Shown one piece after another: positions 26,882 through 34,437 of a stretch of 64,000 nt of DNA. Origin of the DNA: Brucella sp. BE17 (GTDB lineage Bacteria > Pseudomonadota > Alphaproteobacteria > Rhizobiales > Rhizobiaceae); NCBI RefSeq assembly GCF_039545455.1, contig NZ_CP154467.1, forward strand, positions 372,001 to 436,000, given 5' to 3'. Each line of letters starts with the position of its first letter. Within the stretch, counting starts at the first letter, position 1. The position numbers were made by a program, and so were the translations under genes. Under the pieces are notes generated by a model, which made no database searches, was not told where the DNA came from, and was given only the letters and a program-made list of their open reading frames with translations.

Positions 26882-28384
26882 TTACTGAAAGGCTGTTTCA
26901 TAAAAGCTTCTGAGTTTTCGCGAGTGCAGCCGTTCATTGGGCATGGCGGCAATCTTCTCTATGGCGCGAATACCGATGCGCAGATGCTGCGCCACCTGCC
27001 GCTTGTAGAATTCGGTCGCCATGCCCGGCAGTTTCAATTCGCCATGCAGCGGCTTGTCCGAAACGCATAAAAGCGTGCCATAAGGTACGCGGAAGCGGAA
27101 GCCATTGGCGGCAATGGTGGCCGATTCCATATCGAGGGCGACGGCGCGTGCCTGCGACAGTCTTTGCACCGGCCCGCGCTGGTCGCGCAGTTCCCAGTTT
27201 CGATTGTCGATGGTGGCAACCGTTCCCGTGCGCATGATGCGCTTGAGTTGCGAGCCTTCAAGGCCAGTGATTTCCTCGACAGCTTCTTCAAGAGCGACCT
27301 GAATTTCAGCCAAGGCTGGCAGCGGCACCCAGACCGGCAGATCATCATCGAGCACATGGTCCTCGCGCATATAGGCATGCGCCAGCACATAATCGCCCAG
27401 TTCCTGAGAGTTGCGCAGCCCCGCGCAATGGCCGAGCATCAGCCATGCATGTGGGCGTAGCACCGCGACATGATCGGTGATCGTCTTGGCGTTGGAAGGG
27501 CCGACGCCGATATTGACCATCGTAATGCCGCCATGGCCTTCTTTTTTGAGGTGATAGGCGGGCATTTGCGGCAATCGACCAAGCGGACTGCCCTGGCTCG
27601 GTGCGCTTTCGCCTGCAAGGGTTACCAGATTGCCCGGCTCAACGAATTGCTCATAGCCGCCACCGCCCGTCGCCATCAATTCACGCGCATAGGCGCAGAA
27701 TTCGTCGATATAGAACTGGTAATTGGTGAAAAGCACAAAATTCTGGAAATGCGCCGGGCTGGTTGCCGTGTAATGCGCAAGCCTTTGCAGCGAATAATCG
27801 ATGCGCTGCGCTGTAAAGGGCGCAAGCGGCATGGGTTCGCCCGGCGTGGGGTCGAAATCGGCATTGACGATGCGATCATCGGTTGCGGCGAGATCCGGCA
27901 CGTCGAAAAGATCGCGCAACGGATGCTGAAAGGCATTGGCCACCGAAGCCTCGACATAAGTGCCTTCCTTGAAGGCGAAATGCAGCGGGATCGGCGTAGC
28001 CGATTCGCGTACCGTGACGGTTACGCTATGATTGCGCATCAAAAGGCGGATCTGCTCATCGAGATAATGGCCGAACAGATCGGGCCGCGTAATGGTTGCC
28101 GAATAATCACCGGGCGAGGATACATGGCCATAGGCTAGACGCGTATTGACATGCGCGAAGCTCGATGTGGAAAGGCAGATCTCCGGGTAAAAAGCGCGGT
28201 AACGCTGGGCCGGAGCGTTTCCATGCGCGACTTTTGCAAAAGCATCGCGCAGGAAATCCACGTTGCGGTCATAGAGTTTTTGCAGCGCAGCAACTGCGCC
28301 TGAGGCATCGCTGAACACCTGCGGCTCATAGGGCGGCGGTGTTTTGATTTCGCTTGTAAATGGATGTTCGATTCGCTCTGTCAT
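26882..28384 (-). CDS. amn: AMP nucleosidase
   Basis: This 500-residue cytosolic enzyme splits AMP into adenine and ribose 5-phosphate. The N-terminal family-specific domain (to about residue 180, including YRAFYPEICLSTSS) is followed by a nucleoside phosphorylase-like catalytic domain with GGITMVNIGVGPSNAKT, WLMLGHCAGLRNSQ and the purine/ribose site ALDMESATIAANGFRFRVP near residue 430. The length is typical. It starts at ATG 28384. AMP nucleosidase takes part in purine salvage and in controlling the AMP pool under phosphate or energy stress. Confidence 0.93.
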   Translation of the reverse strand: MTERIEHPFTSEIKTPPPYEPQVFSDASGAVAALQKLYDRNVDFLRDAFAKVAHGNAPAQRYRAFYPEICLSTSSFAHVNTRLAYGHVSSPGDYSATITRPDLFGHYLDEQIRLLMRNHSVTVTVRESATPIPLHFAFKEGTYVEASVANAFQHPLRDLFDVPDLAATDDRIVNADFDPTPGEPMPLAPFTAQRIDYSLQRLAHYTATSPAHFQNFVLFTNYQFYIDEFCAYARELMATGGGGYEQFVEPGNLVTLAGESAPSQGSPLGRLPQMPAYHLKKEGHGGITMVNIGVGPSNAKTITDHVAVLRPHAWLMLGHCAGLRNSQELGDYVLAHAYMREDHVLDDDLPVWVPLPALAEIQVALEEAVEEITGLEGSQLKRIMRTGTVATIDNRNWELRDQRGPVQRLSQARAVALDMESATIAANGFRFRVPYGTLLCVSDKPLHGELKLPGMATEFYKRQVAQHLRIGIRAIEKIAAMPNERLHSRKLRSFYETAFQ

Positions 28385-28435
28385 GGCCTAATATAGCAGG
28401 TTCCATGACTTTGGAATGACCAACTTATTCAATCG

Positions 28436-28603
28436 TCAGGTCGTGCGTTGCAGGCTCACATAAAGCACCAGCCCTATGCCACTCATCTTGGGTTGGTTTC
28501 CTATCTGCATATAGGCAAAGGTGGCGGCGGGGCCGGTGAAAATGGCTGTAAATACCAGCACACGAAAGGCGATTGCCATGAATGTGCGCAAGGGCGGCTT
28601 CAT
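28436..28603 (-). CDS. Small membrane protein (55 residues), unknown function
   Basis: The frame from ATG 28603 codes for MKPPLRTFMAIAFRVLVFTA and on to 55 residues, with one or two hydrophobic helices (about residues 8-26 and 38-50). GGAGACGTTGCC in front is a good ribosome site, and the ATG overlaps the stop of the preceding small ORF (ATGA, 28600-28603), so the two are probably translated together. A longer frame from 28645 would run into the upstream gene and is less likely. I do not recognise the family. The basic start and the helix suggest an inner-membrane protein. Confidence 0.5.
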   Translation of the reverse strand: MKPPLRTFMAIAFRVLVFTAIFTGPAATFAYMQIGNQPKMSGIGLVLYVSLQRTT

Positions 28604-28755
28604 GGCAACGTCTCCGGGATCTTCGCTGGCGTTTGCGACTGCCATGCAAGGAGTGGATTACCCAAGACGCCATGCTGGGTGTCGGCAAAAACGCCCGCAA
28701 CGATGGCTATTCCCGCAAGAAGCAAAGCTGCTATCGTCAGGCGTTTGAACAACAT
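28600..28755 (-). CDS. Small exported or membrane protein (51 residues), unknown function
   Basis: The frame starts at ATG 28755 behind AAGGGAGCCAGCC, a strong ribosome site. It codes for a basic start (MLFKR), a hydrophobic helix (about residues 6-24) and a polar tail of about 25 residues ending AKIPETLP. The helix could be an uncleaved anchor or a signal peptide (cleavage possible at VFA-DT). Its stop overlaps the start of the next small membrane ORF by 4 bases. No family is recognised. The coupled pair lies between amn and a divergent GST gene. Confidence 0.5.
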   Translation of the reverse strand: MLFKRLTIAALLLAGIAIVAGVFADTQHGVLGNPLLAWQSQTPAKIPETLP

Positions 28756-28905
28756 GGCTGGCTCCCTTAATTTTTCTAACAATTTTGAGTTTAGCCAGCG
28801 CGTCTGAACCCTCCCTGAGAGCGGCATTCATGTGCGGTTCAAAAATACTGATGTCGGGTTAAATCCACCGTTACGGCCTTGTGCCTTTGAAAATGGGCCT
28901 TATGT

Positions 28906-28920
28906 TTCCAATCATTGGAA
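28906..28920. promoter_or_regulatory. Palindrome upstream of the GST gene
   Basis: TTCCAATCATTGGAA is a perfect inverted repeat around one central base, ending 35 bases before the GST start. It could be an operator for a dimeric repressor or activator. No candidate regulator gene is adjacent. Confidence 0.45.
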
Positions 28921-28955
28921 TGTGGAGTTTTGTACGATATTGAGGAGCAAGCCCA

Positions 28956-29666
28956 ATGGTGGAACAGACCAAGCCTATCAAGCTTTATTACTGGCCGACG
29001 CCGAATGGTTTTAAGATCAGCATCATGCTTGAGGAACTTGGCGTTCCTTACGATGTGAAATTTATCAATATCGGCAAGGGTGACCAGTTTCAGCCGGACT
29101 TTCTGAAAATCGCTCCCAATAACCGCATGCCTGCCATTATCGACCCGGAAGGTTCGGGCGGCGCGCCGATTTCTGTGTTTGAATCAGGTGCTATCCTGCA
29201 ATATCTCGGACGCAAGTTTGGAAAATTCTACCCGTCAGATGAACGCAAGCGCGTTGCGGTCGATGAGTGGCTGATGTGGCAGATGGGCGGTCTGGGGCCG
29301 ATGTCGGGACAGGCAGGCCATTTCCGCAACTACGCACCGGAGAAGGTTCAATATGGCATCGACCGCTATACCAATGAAGTGGGCCGCCTTTATGGTGTAT
29401 TGGATCGCCAGCTTGCCGGTCGTGATTTTATTGCAGGTGATTATTCGATTGCCGATATGGCAAGCATAGGGTGGGTTAATGCCTATAAGAATTATGAGCA
29501 GAACCTTGATGATTTTCCCAATCTTAAGCGCTGGCACGAAACGGTGAATGCACGTCCGGCGGTTAAACGCGGGCTTGTGGTGGGCAAGGAAGAACGCGAA
29601 CGCGCTATGGCATCCGCCAATAAGGAAGAAGAGCAGAAAATCCTGTTCGGCCAGAAGGCACGTTAA
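28956..29666 (+). CDS. Glutathione S-transferase, disulfide-bond oxidoreductase (YfcG/YghU type)
   Basis: This 236-residue cytosolic protein has an N-terminal thioredoxin-like domain (to about residue 90) with YYWPTPNGFKISIMLEEL and the cis-Pro/glutathione-binding stretch NRMPAIIDPEG. ESGAILQYLGRKFG follows, then an all-helical C-terminal domain with the typical N-capping box region FIAGDYSIADMASIGW. The TPNGxKI motif is that of YfcG-like enzymes, which reduce disulfides with glutathione rather than conjugate drugs. GAGGAGCAAGCCC is a good ribosome site before ATG 28956. A perfect palindrome lies in its promoter region. Confidence 0.88.
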   Translation: MVEQTKPIKLYYWPTPNGFKISIMLEELGVPYDVKFINIGKGDQFQPDFLKIAPNNRMPAIIDPEGSGGAPISVFESGAILQYLGRKFGKFYPSDERKRVAVDEWLMWQMGGLGPMSGQAGHFRNYAPEKVQYGIDRYTNEVGRLYGVLDRQLAGRDFIAGDYSIADMASIGWVNAYKNYEQNLDDFPNLKRWHETVNARPAVKRGLVVGKEERERAMASANKEEEQKILFGQKAR

Positions 29667-29684
29667 TTCCGTGATATGAACATG

Positions 29685-29712
29685 AAAAAGGCGGCCTGTT
29701 AGCCGCCTTTTT
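29685..29712. terminator. Bidirectional terminator between GST and DUF2147 genes
   Basis: AAAAAGGCGGC (29685-29695) pairs perfectly with GCCGCCTTTTT (29702-29712) around a 6-base loop. The T-runs on both strands fit termination of the converging transcripts. Confidence 0.9.
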
Positions 29713-29721
29713 AAATACTTA

Positions 29722-30069
29722 TTATTGACGGGTGAGGCTTTCACTCTTGCAGATCAAGCCACCAAGCACACAGCCGGACAGGGATAGGCTGTTGCCCTTG
29801 ACCGATGCTTTGCCGTTGTATGTCTTTCCTTCATCGAGCTTGTTGACCTGTCCTTTATAGCTGCCACCCTTGCCCGACATGGTGCCAATGGACTTGCCCT
29901 TGTATTCGCCGGTCATGACCGTTCCGCAGAATTTATTGTCGCCGCAAGCGGCATAGCGGATGATGGTGCCGTTTGGACGTTTCCAACTCCCGACAATGCC
30001 CTCGTCGGCAAATGCCTGGACACTGAAGCTTGCAGCCAGTGTCAATGCCATACAGAGAATACGGATCAT
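29722..30069 (-). CDS. Secreted DUF2147 protein
   Basis: This 115-residue protein has a signal peptide (MIRILCMALTLAASFSVQAF, cut near AFA-DE). The small domain has the DUF2147 pattern: G-x-W near the start (IVGSWKRPNG), two cysteines in YAACGDNKFCGTV, the GKTYNGKA turn and LSLSGCVLGGLIC near the end. Members are periplasmic beta-barrel-like proteins of unknown function. Four mature cysteines suggest two disulfides. The gene is transcribed alone and converges on the GST gene. Confidence 0.8.
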   Translation of the reverse strand: MIRILCMALTLAASFSVQAFADEGIVGSWKRPNGTIIRYAACGDNKFCGTVMTGEYKGKSIGTMSGKGGSYKGQVNKLDEGKTYNGKASVKGNSLSLSGCVLGGLICKSESLTRQ

Positions 30070-30587
30070 TCATTCCTCCCACAGTGCTGCCGCCGTAATA
30101 AGGGGCAAATCTTATATGTTCCCAAAATACTTATGGTCTTATGACCAGCTTTATTGAACGCTGCTCGCCTCAGGATAAACGCTCACTCATCCTTACGCAT
30201 ACGTAAAAGTAAATTAGATTACTGTTTTGATAAAGCGGAATCTTGCATTGTTTTACGTCATTCGGATGGGGCTTGTTTAAAGGCATCAAACCGCCGCGAT
30301 CATTCTATGGTTAGCATCCGGTTTCCACGTGCAATGCGTGCTCAAGGCGGATTTCATCAAAAAGCGAATGAAATTTGAGGCTTGGATGTTTAACAAATTA
30401 CCAAATTTACTGCTTGTTTGGATTTTGTTGGCTTGCTGTTAAGCATCTGGTTTAACGCGCGTTTTAAACCTTTCCCTTATCTTGAAGAACATGAACGGAA
30501 CGACAGAGACGGCAGTTTCGCGGATGTGAAAAGCTGAAACGAAAACAAAGACCGGACGGTTCTCGGGATTTAACAGGGACAAAGACA
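30070..30587. other. Intergenic region upstream of the Sel1-like gene
   Basis: These 518 bases hold no supported gene; the open frame at 30154-30378 has no ribosome site and no family features. The region is AT-rich. GGTTTAA (30449-30455) and TTAAACC (30464-30470) form an inverted repeat around CGCGCGTT, about 118 bases before the next gene. AGGGACAAAGACA precedes ATG 30588. Confidence 0.4.
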
Positions 30588-30845
30588 ATGGCACAGTTTC
30601 AGAGCTTGATGAATAAAGAAAAGATCGCCTCGCAGGACCGCATTCTTCTGGAAATGGGTATGAAATACGCCATTGGTCGCGATTGTGAAATCGATGTCGT
30701 CGAAGCGCATAAGTGGCTCAACATTGCTGCCATCCGCGGGAACGAAAAAGCCGCACAGTTGCGCAACCGCGTTGCCGCGACCATGAGTAAAAGCGAACTG
30801 GCAGCAGCGCTTCGTGGTGCCCGCGAGTGGATGACGACGCACTGA
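30588..30845 (+). CDS. Small Sel1-repeat-like protein
   Basis: This 85-residue soluble protein shows a single Sel1/TPR-type helix pair: MGMKYAIGRDCEIDVVEAHKWLNIAAIRGNEKAAQLR has the G-x-x-x-D-x-x-x-A-x-x-W-L-x-x-A-A-x-x-G-x-x-x-A pattern of a Sel1 repeat. A helical tail with an acidic/basic end (SELAAALRGAREWM) follows. Such proteins act as small adaptors; the partner is not known. It has an acceptable ribosome site and stands alone, with a long leader upstream. Confidence 0.7.
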   Translation: MAQFQSLMNKEKIASQDRILLEMGMKYAIGRDCEIDVVEAHKWLNIAAIRGNEKAAQLRNRVAATMSKSELAAALRGAREWMTTH

Positions 30846-30882
30846 CAGAAGGCCACATTCGATTCAACCATTCTTTTTCTTG

Positions 30883-31429
30883 TCAGTCGTTGGATTGGTT
30901 AGCAAGGGTCATCATCTTCAAAAAGGTGACCACTTCGCGCGGATGCCTGAGATGATGTTTCATGAGTTGATCGGGCATAATATCCAAGAGTTTAAGCGCA
31001 CGGACACGCCCGTTGTTACGGTAGTTCGCAGACCATTTGAGAAAATCCCAATCAAAGCGCTCCGGGCAGCCATCAGCCATATCGGGGCGGGTGTGTCCCT
31101 GGTGTTTTCAGGATTCTTGCGATGATCCGCGAAAGGCGTAGTGGGGTCGATAGATCGAGAAACACCAGCATGTCGGCGCGTGAGGCGCGATAGTGCATGG
31201 TTTCGCTGTGGTTTCCTTCAAAAATCCATTTCTCTTTATCCGCAACAGCATTTGTCAGGCGTCCGACTTCCTCTCGTGCGCGCATGACCCAGCCAGGTTT
31301 CCAGTAAAGTGTATCAATGTGCACCACGGGCAGGCCGGTTATGTCACCAAGGTTTCGCGCCAGCGTTGACTTTCCCGAACCGGGACCGCCGAAAATCATG
31401 ATCCGTTTTATGTTCGAGGTTTTAGGCAT
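30883..31429 (-). pseudogene. P-loop kinase (adenylate-kinase-like), frameshifted
   Basis: The 5' part (31429 to 31073) codes for a P-loop NTPase of the FlaR/topology-modulation type: MIFGGPGSGKSTLARNLG, then HIDTLYWKPGW and EKWIFEGNHSETM, stopping after TPGTHPPRYG. The missing C-terminus (MADGCPERFDWDFLKW and on to 30883) lies in another frame immediately after. Relatives I know read R-P-D-M-A-x-G-C-P-E-R-F-D-W without a break. Removing one base from the GGG at 31089-31091 (plus strand) would restore THRPDMADGCPERF. So this is a single-base insertion in a short G run, either a real null mutation or a sequencing error. Both halves look well kept, so the change is recent. Confidence 0.8.
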
Positions 31430-31736
31430 GCTGGGTCCAGCGATTGGTCGGTCAAATAGACAATAGAGTGATTGATGGCTTTACTGCGTCTCTACTTCAA
31501 AGAGCTTTCAAATAACGGACAGGCAACACCCGTTAGAAAAATTGTATTTTATAATTTTGGAATATAGCGTAATAAATTGACAGTCAATCATGCCGGGCGC
31601 AATATTGACAAGGAAAAGAAATGGACTACAAAAGACGAGCGACAGCTTAGTTCTTTTCAATTCCAAATAAAAACTGGTCACGACATACCAATTCGATGGC
31701 GTGGCCGAAGAGGCAGAATCGACAGGGAGTGACGCA
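31430..31736. other. AT-rich leader before the triple-repeat secreted protein
   Basis: No gene is seen in these 307 bases. A stretch of low GC around 31535-31590 includes TTGACAGTCAA at 31577-31587, which may be part of a promoter. GGGAGTGACGCA precedes the ATG at 31737. Confidence 0.35.
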
Positions 31737-32375
31737 ATGTCCATTCGATCCATTACAGCTCTGACAGGCACTGCCATCATCATGGGTGCCGCGGCTTTTG
31801 CCTTTTCAACACCGGCAAGCGCTCTGACCATGAAAGAATGCAGCGCCAAGTACCAGGCTGCAAAGGATGCCGGCACGCTGGGAAATCTGAAGTGGAATGA
31901 TTTCCGCAAGGCGCAATGTGGTGACGATGCAGCGGCAGCGCCCGCTGCGGCTCCAGCAGCACCTGCAAAGAAAACTGCCAAGGCCCCCGCTGCGGCTGAT
32001 GATGCTGCGAAGGGGCTGACCATGAAGCAGTGCAGCGCGAAATATCAGGCAGCCAAGGATGGCGGTATTGACGGTTTGAAGTGGAACGACTTCCGTAAAA
32101 CGGAATGCGGCGCTGGCGCTGACCCCGTTGCATTGAGCACGGATGGTAATCGCGAGCCTTCCGCGCCGACTACGGCTGCTCCGCGCGGGATGAAATTCCC
32201 GACGGCTGTATCGTCGAAATTTTCCAGCGAATCGGCTGGCAAGGCACGCATGCACACCTGCCTCGAACAGTATCATGCTCTGAAGGATGCCAATGCACTT
32301 GGTGGCCTGAAGTGGGTGCAGAAGGGCGGCGGTTACTACAGCCTCTGCAATGCCCGTCTCAAGGGCAATTCGTAA
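31737..32375 (+). CDS. Secreted protein with three Cys-bounded repeats (PsiF-like)
   Basis: This 212-residue protein has a signal peptide (cut near ASA-LT). Three related units follow. Unit 1 (about residues 31-62) begins LTMKECSAKYQAAKD and ends DFRKAQCG. Unit 2 (about 93-123) begins LTMKQCSAKYQAAKD and ends DFRKTECG. Unit 3 (about 172-209) is more diverged, beginning RMHTCLEQYHALKD and ending YYSLCNARLKG. Each unit has a cysteine near its start and another near its end, so each could close a disulfide. The links are Ala/Pro/Lys-rich and look disordered. The unit resembles PsiF repeats in length and Cys placing, but the match is loose. A perfect terminator follows. I infer a periplasmic or surface protein; the function is unknown. 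Confidence 0.75.
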   Translation: MSIRSITALTGTAIIMGAAAFAFSTPASALTMKECSAKYQAAKDAGTLGNLKWNDFRKAQCGDDAAAAPAAAPAAPAKKTAKAPAAADDAAKGLTMKQCSAKYQAAKDGGIDGLKWNDFRKTECGAGADPVALSTDGNREPSAPTTAAPRGMKFPTAVSSKFSSESAGKARMHTCLEQYHALKDANALGGLKWVQKGGGYYSLCNARLKGNS

Positions 32376-32390
32376 ATCGTATAACAATCA

Positions 32391-32422
32391 GAAATAAAGG
32401 GGCTAAGTGGCCCCTTTATTTC
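32391..32422. terminator. Bidirectional terminator
   Basis: GAAATAAAGGGGC (32391-32403) and GCCCCTTTATTTC (32410-32422) form a perfect 13-base stem with a 6-base loop between the triple-repeat gene (plus) and the DUF423 gene (minus). Confidence 0.9.
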
Positions 32423-32432
32423 GTTACGCATT

Positions 32433-32807
32433 TCATCGTGTTCGGAAAAACCAGCCGCTGATCGCAACGCCGAGCCAGCCAGCGATCATGAGTGTTCCAC
32501 CAGTAGGAGCGGCGAACGGAAAAAGCCTGTTGCCGGTGATATCGCGCAGGAACAGATCACCGCAAAATAGCGCCAGCCCGGCGATCAACAACGCACCGCC
32601 GATTAGAGCTATACGGTTGCTTGGGGCCAATAGTGAGAGAACCAGCAGGGCAGGGGCATGGGCCAAAAGCAGCGGTGCAATCGTACTTAAATGACTGCCC
32701 TCGCTGTGGGCTGCCCGCGCATAGGCGGCAATAGCGAGTGCGCCGCATAATCCGCCTAGAGTACTGAAAAGAATATTTTGTGGCTGGTTATGGCGTGGGC
32801 TAGACAT
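32433..32807 (-). CDS. DUF423 inner-membrane protein
   Basis: This 124-residue protein has four hydrophobic helices (about residues 13-32, 40-60, 64-85 and 98-118). The pattern LGGLCGALAIAAYARAAH at the start and GLALFCGDLFLRDITG with LFPFAAPTGGTLMIAGWLG toward the end is that of the DUF423 family (YwdK/YgdD type). The function of the family is unknown. It lies 12 bases after the aminotransferase gene on the same strand and is probably co-transcribed with it. Confidence 0.88.
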   Translation of the reverse strand: MSSPRHNQPQNILFSTLGGLCGALAIAAYARAAHSEGSHLSTIAPLLLAHAPALLVLSLLAPSNRIALIGGALLIAGLALFCGDLFLRDITGNRLFPFAAPTGGTLMIAGWLGVAISGWFFRTR

Positions 32808-32819
32808 ATCGAAACCCCT

Positions 32820-33953
32820 CTATTTATACGGCTGCAGCGCTTGCAAGGATTTGCGGGCGTCTTCGATTGCCATCGGCAGCGCGGCCTCGAAAACATCGAG
32901 CTGCACTTTGATGCCGACACTCACGCGGATGCAACGGTCAAGAACGGGAGCGCCTGGCTTGCGTACGAAAACATCGCGTTCCATCAGTCCGTTGAGAATA
33001 GCGGTTGCAAACGCAGCGTCGCGACCGCAATCGATTGCGACAAAATTGGTAGCGGAGGTGAGTGCAGTCAGGCCATTGTCAGCCGCAATAGCAGCAATGC
33101 GCTCCCGACCCGCTTTAATCTTTGATACAACATCTCTAAGATAAGACTGGTCCTTCAATGCAGCAATGGCTGCGGCCTGTGCCATACGGCTGACCGCAAA
33201 ATGATCGCGAACCTTATTAAAAGACTGGATCGCGTCTGGGCAACCGACAGCATAACCACAGCGTATGCCCGCAAGCCCATAAGCCTTGGAAAAAGTTCGC
33301 ATGCGCAGAATATTGGGGCGATCCGGTTCAAAATCCGGGAAGGCTGAGGCCGGGCCAGTTTCGCAATAGGCTTCATCAAGAACCAGCATAGTTGTTTCCG
33401 GGACCTGTTCGATAAATGCCTGAATGTCGGTACCTTCATGCCAGCTACCCATCGGATTATCCGGATTGGCGACATATAGAAGCTTGGCCCTCTCGTTACG
33501 TGCCGCTGCAAGCAGGGCATCAAGATCGGGCCTGTCCTGTCGATAGGGCACGGTTATAAGCCTGCCGCCATAACCTGAAACATGATAGTTGAAGGTTGGA
33601 TAACCACCCAGCGAGTTGATGACTGTATCGCCGTCAGACACATATTGGCGAACGATCAGGCCCAGCAACGCATCGACCCCGGCACCGGGCATAATGTTTT
33701 CGGCTTTAACGCCGTGATGGTCGGCGATCGCATGTCGCAACGCATAATTCTCGGGGTCGCCATACTTCCAAACCTCGGTGGCTTCGCGCTGCATGGCGTC
33801 AATGACGGAAGGGGCCGGACCAAAACTGCTCTCATTGGCGCCGATTCGGGCCTTGAACGACTCTCCGCGCTGCAATTCCAGCGTTTCCGGCCCGATGAAG
33901 GGCACGGTTGAGGGAAGCTGCTCCACAAGAGGGGTAAGGCGAGGGGGAGTCAT
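32820..33953 (-). CDS. Pyridoxal-phosphate aminotransferase, histidinol-phosphate aminotransferase-like
   Basis: This 377-residue class I/II aminotransferase has the substrate/PLP motifs ARIGANESSFGP near the start, NPDNPMGSWHEG (PLP-ring Asn), VLDEAYCETG (Asp to the pyridine nitrogen) and the PLP lysine in RTFSKAYGLAGIRCGY (near residue 230). A C-terminal Arg in DRCIRVSVG binds the substrate carboxylate. The layout is that of HisC-type enzymes. Bacteria of this group often carry several hisC-like genes, and this one is not in a his operon, so the true substrate (histidinol phosphate, aromatic amino acid or other) is open. The start is ATG 33953. Confidence 0.85.
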   Translation of the reverse strand: MTPPRLTPLVEQLPSTVPFIGPETLELQRGESFKARIGANESSFGPAPSVIDAMQREATEVWKYGDPENYALRHAIADHHGVKAENIMPGAGVDALLGLIVRQYVSDGDTVINSLGGYPTFNYHVSGYGGRLITVPYRQDRPDLDALLAAARNERAKLLYVANPDNPMGSWHEGTDIQAFIEQVPETTMLVLDEAYCETGPASAFPDFEPDRPNILRMRTFSKAYGLAGIRCGYAVGCPDAIQSFNKVRDHFAVSRMAQAAAIAALKDQSYLRDVVSKIKAGRERIAAIAADNGLTALTSATNFVAIDCGRDAAFATAILNGLMERDVFVRKPGAPVLDRCIRVSVGIKVQLDVFEAALPMAIEDARKSLQALQPYK

Positions 33954-34437
33954 GGCTATATCCAGTCAACTTTGATCAGAACATGCGTTCGAATGGCGAA
34001 ACATGGAAAATTGCACCATGCTGGTCGACGACAGCCATAACAATTCACATCGTCTGGTTCCACCTCAATGATGTATTTTGGGACGGAGCAGGGAAGTGGC
34101 GGCGAAAAAATAAGGGTGGTGCGTCCGCAATATCGACTTACAATCGACAGTTCTATTAACAGGGAAACAACGAGCCGATCTTCCTTGATAGTGGGTCACC
34201 CCTACTTGATGGAGAGAATAAGCCGAAAAATATTTTCTAAAGCGCATCCCGATCTGATTGAATCAGACCGGCATCTCTCACCCCTGATAGGATTGTGCTC
34301 TAATATGAGGTGCTTCGCGCGCTCAGCTGTTTTAATTGTAGCGAAAATGCACAGAATGAAAAACTCAATGCTTGATCGAACGTATGGACAAGATGAGTCG
34401 ATGAAAGTCACCAGGCCGCGTAAATGACGATCGAGCT
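33954..34437. other. Gene-poor, AT-rich stretch beside the integrase
   Basis: These 484 bases hold no convincing gene. An open frame on the plus strand (34068-34427) lacks a ribosome site and any family feature. TCTGATT-G-AATCAGA (34253-34267), preceded by AAAGCGCATCCC, matches a short intergenic palindrome I recall from Brucella/Ochrobactrum genomes. The composition differs from the flanking core genes, which fits a junction of inserted DNA. Confidence 0.4.
34253..34267. repeat. Short palindromic intergenic element (partial)
   Basis: TCTGATTGAATCAGA is a perfect palindrome around a central G, flanked on the left by AAAGCGCATCCCGA and on the right by CCGGCATC. It looks like a degenerate copy of a dispersed hairpin element. 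Confidence 0.45.

Noticed and set aside
34068..34427. 119-codon plus-strand open frame in the gap beside the integrase
   Set aside because: No ribosome site, no family features, odd composition; it covers a palindromic element.
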